The position numbers and the translations under genes are program-made. From positions 1 through 22,147 of the forward strand of contig MHFU01000112.1 of assembly GCA_001804345.1 (NCBI GenBank): a stretch of DNA of 22,147 bases. The letters run 5' to 3'. The stretch comes from Omnitrophica bacterium RIFOXYB12_FULL_50_7 (lineage in GTDB: Bacteria; Omnitrophota; Omnitrophia; Omnitrophales; Aquincolibacteriaceae). The notes beneath the pieces were generated by a model that did not search any database, was not told the DNA's origin, and saw only the letters and a list, made by a program, of their open reading frames with translations. Positions 14,229-19,983 of the stretch are shown here, one piece after another. Numbering within the stretch: the stretch's first letter is position 1; every line of letters begins with the position of its first letter.

Positions 14229-14270
14229 GCCACACCCGGTGTGTCCACCGGTGGACACACCGGGTGTGGC
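14229..14270. repeat. Perfect 42-bp palindrome between the ketosynthase gene and bioF
   Basis: The two 21-base halves are exact reverse complements with no spacer (centre CCGG), and smaller palindromes such as CACACCCGGTGTG are nested inside. It lies 21 bases upstream of the bioF start and takes up most of the gap. In RNA it would form a very stable hairpin. Confidence 0.9.
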
Positions 14271-14275
14271 CAGGG

Positions 14276-15484
14276 TTAGATTTTTCTCAGGAAGACCGCG
14301 GCGACCTGGCCGCCAAAGCCCATGGAGACCTTGACCGCATTCGTGATCTTGCAGGGGCGCATCTTGCCGGGCGTATAATCCAGATCGCAGGCCGGATCTT
14401 TTTCTTCAAGACCTCCGGTCGGCGGGATGAACTCCTCGTGGATACCCAGAAGTGTCGCCATGATCTCAATAGCGCCCGTCGCGCCGAGCATGTGCCCGGT
14501 CGAACCCTTGGTCGAACTCATGGGGATCTTGTAGGCCTGTTCCCCGAGCGCCTCTTTGAGTTCCAGCGTTTCATAAAGATCTCCGTGCCGCGTACCTGTC
14601 CCGTGCAAATTCATGTAGTCGATCTCCTGTGGCGTGATCCCGGCCCTCTTGAAAAGAACCCCCAACGTGTAGGACAAAGCATGTTCCGTAAGATCAAAAT
14701 GGATCGGCTGCTTGCTGTCCTGACCATAAGCGGCTTCGACGATCTCCCCGTAGATCTTCACACCGCGCGCCTTCGCGCTTTCAAGCGTTTCAAGAAACAC
14801 AACGCCCGCACCTTCGCCTACCAGAAATCCGTCGCGCCTTTTATCGAAGGGACGTATGTCCCTGGCCGCAAGCGCCTTCATGTTATTGTAGCCGCCCAGC
14901 ATGAGGGGCGTGATGGAGGCGTCCGTTGCCCCGGCAAGACAATATTCCGCCTGTCCCTCGGCGACCATCCGAAACCCCTGAACGATGGCCACAGTTCCAG
15001 TCGCGCATGCCGCCACGTAACACTTGGCCGGCCCCCGGATCTTCATACGTCGGGCGATCCACTGGTCTGCAAAATTCGGAACCGCGCTTGTGTACATTCT
15101 CGCACCCAGGATCGCGCTGGGATTTCGCATAAATCGTTCTTTGAAACGCCCGAGGCTGTGAACACCGCCTTTGCTGGAGCTGACGGAAAGCGCGATATCG
15201 TAAGGATCTACGGCCGCAAGATCGATCCGGGCATCCAGGACAGCCTGCTCCGCGGCAGCTACGGCATATTGAATGAAGGGGTCCAGAAGATGCGTTCCGT
15301 AAGGACGCGGGTTAAAACCCTTGAGAGGAAATACCGGAGGAAATTTATGTCCTTCCACAACCGAATAATCCGCGTTCTCTTTTCCGGAGACACCTTTTTT
15401 AAGATTCTCCCGGAAATCCGCGAGCGTATTTCCTATCGGAGAAAGAACGCCCATGCCTGTGACTACTACGCGTCGTTTATTCAT
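14276..15484 (-). CDS. FabF-like beta-ketoacyl-ACP synthase in the biotin cluster
   Basis: The protein has 402 residues of the KAS I/II thiolase fold. The Cys-His-His triad is intact: Cys160 in AACATGTVAI, His294 in NLHGTGTRHGD and His331 in STGHMLGATGA, with Lys326 and the GFGG turn at 390. It therefore should elongate acyl-ACP by two carbons. It is divergent from housekeeping FabF, for example GGVHSLGRFKERF and GYNNMKALA. Lying between bioB, an SDR reductase and bioF, it is best explained as a dedicated enzyme for building the pimeloyl chain; this is inference. The ribosome binding site is weak (AGAAGATAG). The 223 bases upstream hold no gene I can support, apart from a TTGACA without a good -10. 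Confidence 0.88.
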   Translation of the reverse strand: MNKRRVVVTGMGVLSPIGNTLADFRENLKKGVSGKENADYSVVEGHKFPPVFPLKGFNPRPYGTHLLDPFIQYAVAAAEQAVLDARIDLAAVDPYDIALSVSSSKGGVHSLGRFKERFMRNPSAILGARMYTSAVPNFADQWIARRMKIRGPAKCYVAACATGTVAIVQGFRMVAEGQAEYCLAGATDASITPLMLGGYNNMKALAARDIRPFDKRRDGFLVGEGAGVVFLETLESAKARGVKIYGEIVEAAYGQDSKQPIHFDLTEHALSYTLGVLFKRAGITPQEIDYMNLHGTGTRHGDLYETLELKEALGEQAYKIPMSSTKGSTGHMLGATGAIEIMATLLGIHEEFIPPTGGLEEKDPACDLDYTPGKMRPCKITNAVKVSMGFGGQVAAVFLRKI

Positions 15485-15707
15485 CTATCTTCTTTTCTGG
15501 CGCGACACCGAAACTTTGGCAAGAATAATCGCTTTCCTGTCAAACCAGCTTTTCGCACATTTTAAAAGCAGATGGCACCTCTCCAGATTTAATTCCCTAA
15601 TGTCTTCTATTCGTTTGCTACTAATCTACATCTAATTTCAATTTTCACAACCTTTTGGCATCAAATGGGTTATGAAAACGACGGGGTGGCGCTGCCGCTT
15701 TTTATAT

Positions 15708-16508
15708 CTACTTCTTGCCGCCCCACAAAACCCATCTCGGTTTTTTGGAAGGCCCGGCATTCTTTATAGTTTCGTCTTTTTTGGACATCGCATACAAAAT
15801 ATTCCGGATCTTGTTCATCTTTTGTTTCTCACTCAAAGCATCCGATAAATGATCAAACAACAACTCGTCGATATCGCGGCGACTGGCTTGTTTAAATTTG
15901 GCAATGAAGGCCAAGATCATATCTTTGTAGTGCCGGTCATGGAATGCCCTGTTTTTTATGTAAGCTGTTTTATCTCCCGTTAGCGCGGCCACATGAGCAG
16001 CTAAATACAGGTTAGGGTATCTGCCCTCCGCCAAATTTCTTTGTTTCAAAAATCGATGCTGTTCCTTGTCTAACCGTATTCTTTTTTGAACTTTATCCAA
16101 CAGCATCGCCACCGAAAGATCCATATCCGGATTTTGAACAAGCAGCTGCGTGTAATTTGGATCGATGATCTTTCCTTGAACACGCAATTCTACCCTATCG
16201 AGACTTTTAAGATCGTAATCGGGCAACGGGAAAAACCGCTCTTTCTGCCTCAAAAACATCTTTCGAATACCGCTTCCGATCGTATCGATCATGTTCAAAT
16301 GAACCATCGCGTGAGCCAGGGAGTGATTGCGATACGTATCTGGCGGCGAATCCTGTTCGATCACCCTCTCAACAGAGCCAGGCAAGAAATACTTTCCAAG
16401 TTTATGAAAATCGAAAGAGGTAGACGCCTCTTTGAATTCAACCCATTCCGTTTCTTTGGGAAGTTTCAATAGCTCTTCCAGGATTTTCTTTAATTCTTCT
16501 CGGCTCAT
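15708..16508 (-). CDS. AlbA_2 / RecG-like protein with internal deletion
   Basis: The protein has 266 residues. The first 40 (LPKETEWVEFKEASTSFDF) match the beginning of AlbA_2 (Schlafen-like) ATP-binding proteins. The rest, from PGSVERVIEQDSPPDTYRNH through MIDTIGSGIRKMFLRQKERF to ASRRDIDELL and KPRWVLWG, match their C-terminal half. Family members as I recall them are about 480-560 residues, so the central part, including most of the AlbA_2 domain, is missing while the frame is kept. The product probably lacks the original activity. The start ATG overlaps the stop of a short upstream frame as ATGA. It interrupts the biotin cluster. Confidence 0.8.
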   Translation of the reverse strand: MSREELKKILEELLKLPKETEWVEFKEASTSFDFHKLGKYFLPGSVERVIEQDSPPDTYRNHSLAHAMVHLNMIDTIGSGIRKMFLRQKERFFPLPDYDLKSLDRVELRVQGKIIDPNYTQLLVQNPDMDLSVAMLLDKVQKRIRLDKEQHRFLKQRNLAEGRYPNLYLAAHVAALTGDKTAYIKNRAFHDRHYKDMILAFIAKFKQASRRDIDELLFDHLSDALSEKQKMNKIRNILYAMSKKDETIKNAGPSKKPRWVLWGGKK

Positions 16509-16615
16509 CCTTTATCTACCCCTTGTGTCCTTTCCCACTCCTTGATGATCTCTTCGGGGTTTTTTTCGCCCGCTTTAAATCGTTGATGCCGGCCCTCCCC
16601 ATAGACGACAAGCAA
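16505..16615 (-). CDS. Possible 36-residue ORF between the SDR and AlbA_2 genes
   Basis: The frame runs from TTG 16615 (MLLVVYGEGRHQRFKAGEKN, then PEEIIKEWERTQGVDKG) to a TGA that overlaps the next ATG as ATGA. Composition is protein-like and the overlap suggests coupling. The start has no clear ribosome binding site. It could be the tail of a lost gene. I do not recognise it. Confidence 0.3.
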   Translation of the reverse strand: MLVVYGEGRHQRFKAGEKNPEEIIKEWERTQGVDKG

Positions 16616-16636
16616 CTGTTGGCTGAAAATTCTACC

Positions 16637-17416
16637 TTAGAAAGGCCGGGGTTCAAAATGAAACACTTGGCCTGTCACCTGGCGCATCGAGTCCGAGGAA
16701 AGAAATATGAGAAATTCCGCGACTTCTTCGGGATCTGAAAAGGTTTTGAGCGGGCTCTCCTCGAGATTTTTCTGGAGAATTTTTTCAGGAACACTCGCTG
16801 TCATTGAAGATTGCATGAAGCCCGGATTCACGGCATTCACAAGCATTTTTTTGCGTCCGAGCTCTTTAGCGAGCGTTTTGGTCATGGCGATCAGTCCGCC
16901 TTTGGAAGCGGCGTAATTTGAGGCGCCGGCAAGCCCGCTTAACCCCGCGCGACTTACCATGGTAAAAACCTTGGCAGGAAAAAAGGGGTCAGTCACCATT
17001 TTAGGGAAATGGTGACTGACCCCTTTTTTCTCTCTGCGCATAAGAAGCGGCAGGAGCTTTTGGGTAAGATAAAAAGGCGCCTTGAGATTAACCCGCAGGA
17101 CATCGTCCCACTCTTTTTCGGACATTTTTTCGATGAGGGCATCCGCGGTCGCGGCGGCGTTATGAATAAGGACATCCAGCTGCTCGACTTTTCTCCTGAA
17201 TAATGCCGCGAAGCATTCGATTGCCTGGCTGTCGGCAAGATCGAGGGGAAATCCTTGCGCGCCGGTTTGTTCGAGATCCTTGGCAACAGCAGTGGCTTTG
17301 AAATAAGTAAAGAAAACGCGGGCACCTTGGTGAGCAGCCTTACGAACGAACGCCTGCCCAAGACGACTCGTGCCCCCTGTAATAAGAATGATTTTGTCTT
17401 TGAGAAAGGGTTCCAA
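16637..17416 (-). CDS. SDR-family 3-oxoacyl-ACP reductase-like protein
   Basis: The protein has 259 residues of classical short-chain dehydrogenase type and probably reduces a 3-oxoacyl-ACP with NADPH. The cofactor turn ITGGTSRLGQA lies at 12-22, HNAA at 85-88, catalytic Ser155 in MVSRAGLSG and the Tyr168-x3-Lys172 pair in NYAASKGG. PGFMQSSMT follows. Residues about 130-147 (KKGVSHHFPKMVTDPFF) are an insertion from a palindrome, just before the strand carrying the serine. The start is a TTG four bases after the bioB stop without its own ribosome binding site, which implies coupling with bioB. With the ketosynthase it makes a possible elongation pair for pimeloyl synthesis. Confidence 0.87.
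   Translation of the reverse strand: MEPFLKDKIILITGGTSRLGQAFVRKAAHQGARVFFTYFKATAVAKDLEQTGAQGFPLDLADSQAIECFAALFRRKVEQLDVLIHNAAATADALIEKMSEKEWDDVLRVNLKAPFYLTQKLLPLLMRREKKGVSHHFPKMVTDPFFPAKVFTMVSRAGLSGLAGASNYAASKGGLIAMTKTLAKELGRKKMLVNAVNPGFMQSSMTASVPEKILQKNLEESPLKTFSDPEEVAEFLIFLSSDSMRQVTGQVFHFEPRPF
16981..17027. repeat. Palindromic element inside the SDR gene
   Basis: Two perfect 21-base arms (16981-17001 and 17007-17027), starting AAAAGGGGTCAGTCACC, are separated by 5 bases. It is in frame and adds about 17 residues to the SDR. The AAAAGGGGTCAG head matches the element at 7676-7688. Confidence 0.9.
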
Positions 17417-17419
17417 GGA

Positions 17420-18466
17420 TCAGAGACTGGCGGTTGCGGGTTTTTCGGCAGAACAACAAAAGTGCGTTGCGGAGACCGCTTTGCTCGTATTCGTGTCGTA
17501 GCCGGCGTATTTTAGCATGTCGAGATCTTCCTGAAGAGGATTCCCTGTCGTGGTGAGATAGCCGCCGACCACAAACCCGTTCGCTCCGCCGCGAAGGGCT
17601 TTTTCCTGAAAATAAACGCCCAAATTTAATTCGCGCCCACCGGCAAGTTTGATGTTGGCTTGGGGATGAATAAACCGAAAGATCGCGACCATTTTTATAA
17701 TCTCCTCAGGAGCAAGAGCTTGTTGCCCCGCCAGAGGTGTTCCGGGTCTCGGATTGAGAATGTTGATCGGCAAACAGTGAAGATCGTAGGGTTTCAGTTC
17801 GAACGCGAGACGGATCCTGTCTTCAGGCGTCTCGCCCATCCCGAAGATACCACCAGAACAGATCTCGACGCCGTTCTCCTTCAGGAAATCGAGCGTTTCC
17901 TTCCGCTCGTCATAGGTGTGCGTCGAAACGATCTTGGGATAAAATTCGCGGGAACATTGAAGGTTGTGATTGAAGCGCCGCATCCCGGCCGCGCGAAGCT
18001 TCCGGATCTGTTCAGGCGTCAGATTCCCCAGGGAGCCATCCAGCCGGAGGCGGGTCTTCTCGCTTAGCAGATGAAATGCCGCGAGAACTTTTTCGAATTC
18101 GGCGTCATTTAAAGTTTCGCCACTCGTCACTACACAAAAGCTTTGCACGCCGTTCGCTTCGCTTTTCTTTGCCTCTCCCAGTATCTCTTCCGGGCTCATG
18201 AGCGGGTAACGCTTCACGCCTGTTTTGTAGTGGGAGGATTGGGAACAAAAACCGCAGTCCTCGGAGCAAAGATAGCTTTTGGCGTTGACGAGCGAGCAAA
18301 GGTCGGGTTGAGAAGGCCGGAACCTGGTGGTAATCTCGTGGGCAGCGCTTAAAAGAAGGTCGAGCGTTGCAGAATCTGTGATCGAACTGAGACGAAGAGC
18401 CTCGCCAGGGGTGATGTCCCCTCCCGCGAGAACCCGGGTCTTGAGTTCTTGTATAAAAGCTTTCAT
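17420..18466 (-). CDS. bioB: Biotin synthase, with atypical auxiliary cluster ligands
   Basis: This radical SAM enzyme inserts sulfur into dethiobiotin to form biotin. The protein has 348 residues. The SAM cluster cysteines 67, 71 and 74 are in CSEDCGFC. Also seen are RRFNHNLQC and EICSGGIFGMGE. Of the usual 2Fe-2S ligands (E. coli Cys97, Cys128, Cys188, Arg260), Cys111 and Cys203 match the first and third. The second position is Asp143 (RLDGSLG) and the Arg position is Lys273 (IKLAGGRE). Extra cysteines occur at 57, 171, 231, 337 and 338. This fits an anaerobe-type BioB with a different auxiliary cluster. The start ATG 18466 has a poor ribosome binding site. It is first in the biotin row. 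Confidence 0.95.
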   Translation of the reverse strand: MKAFIQELKTRVLAGGDITPGEALRLSSITDSATLDLLLSAAHEITTRFRPSQPDLCSLVNAKSYLCSEDCGFCSQSSHYKTGVKRYPLMSPEEILGEAKKSEANGVQSFCVVTSGETLNDAEFEKVLAAFHLLSEKTRLRLDGSLGNLTPEQIRKLRAAGMRRFNHNLQCSREFYPKIVSTHTYDERKETLDFLKENGVEICSGGIFGMGETPEDRIRLAFELKPYDLHCLPINILNPRPGTPLAGQQALAPEEIIKMVAIFRFIHPQANIKLAGGRELNLGVYFQEKALRGGANGFVVGGYLTTTGNPLQEDLDMLKYAGYDTNTSKAVSATHFCCSAEKPATASL

Positions 18467-18498
18467 TGGAGATAATGCCTGGCCACCGCTTGAGAATC

Positions 18499-18521
18499 GG
18501 CGGGGTCCCGCCAGAGGCGGG
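18499..18521. repeat. GC-rich palindrome between the ROK gene and bioB
   Basis: GGCGGG-GT-CCCGCC is followed by AGAGGCGGGA, so CCCGCC can pair on either side. The core CCGCCAGAGG is shared with the repeat at 2131-2161. It lies in the 63-base gap ahead of bioB and could act as an attenuating or stabilising hairpin. Confidence 0.6.
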
Positions 18522-18529
18522 AAAAGCGC

Positions 18530-19747
18530 TTAGGCTTGGGCAAAGACTTCGCGGGCCACAATGCCCACCACGCCCAGCGCCACAGCATTCTCACCGAAAG
18601 CGGACGGAATGATCTTGACCTGTGTCGCAGCCTCTTCCACGGACCATTCCTTAACCGTATTCTTGATCGCATCAAGAAGCGGTGAACCGCAATCCTCGAT
18701 GCCGCCGCCGACCACCACCACCTCGGGATTGAGAAGATTCACGATAAACGCTACCTTCTTACCAAGGTCTTGTCCGGCTTGCTCTGCCACTTTGATTGCC
18801 AAAGCATCTTTTTCCCGGATAGCCTTAACGATCTCCCGAAAGGTCAGCTTGGAAAGATCGCCATGGACCAGATCTTTCAGGATCGAGGGCTCGCCTTTTT
18901 CGATCCACTCACGAGCGTGACGGACCATGCCAATATCCATTTCCCACCGGCCAAGCTGGGTCGCGATCTTGAAGGAATAGTCCTTGCTCGCGTGTGCGCT
19001 CGTGATCCCAAGCTCTCCCGCGGCACCGTTCGCTCCTCGATAGATCTCTTCGTTGATCAAGATCCCACAACCCACGCCCGAAAACATATAAACCATGTTC
19101 CGCACATCGCGATCCAGTCCCAGCCATTTTTCTCCGAGGACCGCCGCATTCGCGTCGTTTTCCACAATCGTGGGAACGTTGAGTCGCTTTTCGAAAGTTT
19201 CTTTGATCGAAGAGCAAACGGAAATGTCTTTGTCACCCAGGCTTTGGGGCCAGCGAATCGTACGCCCTCGTTCATCTATGATCCCGGGAATCCCGACCCC
19301 GACGCCGACAATTTTTGTTTTGTCGACCTCGGCCTTTTCAATGATCTCCGCTGCAAGATCCACCATCTGAAGAATGATCTTCTCGGAATTCTCCGGAACT
19401 CTTTCGCGTTTGATCTCGCTAATCACATTAATCTCGAGATCCACGAGCACGGCAACCATGCTCATCATGTTGAGCCCAACACCCACAATGTAACCGGCCT
19501 TGGGGTTCAGCTCCACGAGCACGGGCTTGCGCCCGCCGGTGGACTCGTCCAACTCGCCTTCTATCACGAGCCCTTTTTTGATGTAGTGGCTCACGTAGTT
19601 GGAAACCGTGACAATATTCAGTTCCGTAAGTTTGGAAATATCCGTCCTGGAAATCGGCCCGTTCTTGCGAACAGCTTCGAGAATACCGAGATTTTTCCTT
19701 TCTTTGTCGGTCAAAATACGATCTTTAAGCATTTGTTTAATGATCAT
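18530..19747 (-). CDS. ROK-family transcriptional regulator (NagC/XylR type)
   Basis: The protein has 405 residues. The N-terminal winged helix is at about 17-65 (ILEAVRKNGPISRTDISKLT and VSNYVSHYIKKGL). The ROK fold follows, with VGVGVGIPGIIDERG (147-161) and ENDANAAVLGEKWLG (196-210). The zinc motif CxCGxxGCxE expected after GELG (244-247) is absent: that stretch reads SKDYSFKIATQLGRWEMD. The phosphate-binding loop near 88 is also lost, so it is a sugar-responsive regulator rather than a kinase. ATG 19747 has AAAGGAG upstream. Its promoter and a palindrome are described separately. It may control itself and the neighbouring glycosidase; a link to biotin is not evident. Confidence 0.9.
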   Translation of the reverse strand: MIIKQMLKDRILTDKERKNLGILEAVRKNGPISRTDISKLTELNIVTVSNYVSHYIKKGLVIEGELDESTGGRKPVLVELNPKAGYIVGVGLNMMSMVAVLVDLEINVISEIKRERVPENSEKIILQMVDLAAEIIEKAEVDKTKIVGVGVGIPGIIDERGRTIRWPQSLGDKDISVCSSIKETFEKRLNVPTIVENDANAAVLGEKWLGLDRDVRNMVYMFSGVGCGILINEEIYRGANGAAGELGITSAHASKDYSFKIATQLGRWEMDIGMVRHAREWIEKGEPSILKDLVHGDLSKLTFREIVKAIREKDALAIKVAEQAGQDLGKKVAFIVNLLNPEVVVVGGGIEDCGSPLLDAIKNTVKEWSVEEAATQVKIIPSAFGENAVALGVVGIVAREVFAQA

Positions 19748-19807
19748 GGGACAGGAGCTCCTTTCAAAAATTGTCTTTGTTGCAACTTGTTATTTTAAAG
19801 CGATATA

Positions 19808-19825
19808 AGCGCCACATGTGTCGCT
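19808..19825. promoter_or_regulatory. Inverted repeat at the predicted transcription start of the ROK gene
   Basis: AGCGCCACATGTGTCGCT is an 18-base inverted repeat with one mismatch, placed where transcription from the promoter at 19827-19854 should begin. The half-site AGCGCCAC recurs at 19866-19873, 58 bases away. It is an operator candidate, probably for ROK autoregulation. Confidence 0.5.
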
Positions 19826-19826
19826 C

Positions 19827-19854
19827 ATTTTAACTCCACGATATGCTTTTTCAA
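19827..19854 (-). promoter_or_regulatory. Sigma70-like promoter of the ROK gene
   Basis: On the minus strand TTGAAA (19854-19849) and TAAAAT (19832-19827) are separated by 16 bases. The -35 box is inside a small hairpin ATGCTTT..AAAGCAT. Confidence 0.5.
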
Positions 19855-19925
19855 AGCATTAATTGAGCGCCACTTTGCGTGGATATTAAAAGTTTTTATC
19901 GAGTCTAGCCTTTCTTGTCCAAAAG

Positions 19926-19946
19926 CCTTCTCCCTGAGAGAGAAGG
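19926..19946 (-). terminator. Intrinsic terminator candidate after the glycoside hydrolase gene
   Basis: On the minus strand CCTTCTC and GAGAAGG form a 7-bp stem with a 7-base loop, followed by CTTTT. It lies 38 bases past the stop of the glycoside hydrolase and ahead of the ROK promoter. Confidence 0.5.
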
Positions 19947-19983
19947 TAGATTCTTCACCCTATCAAACAAACCCTAAAAAACG

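Noticed and set aside
14264..15565. 433-codon open frame on the plus strand
   Set aside because: It lies antisense to the ketosynthase gene, which has full family motifs. The plus-strand product has no recognisable features.
18467..18529. BirA operator ahead of bioB
   Set aside because: No TTGTAAACC-type half-sites are seen; the gap is taken up by a GC-rich palindrome.
18770..19798. 342-codon open frame on the plus strand
   Set aside because: Antisense to the ROK gene; low-complexity His/Asn-rich product without motifs.
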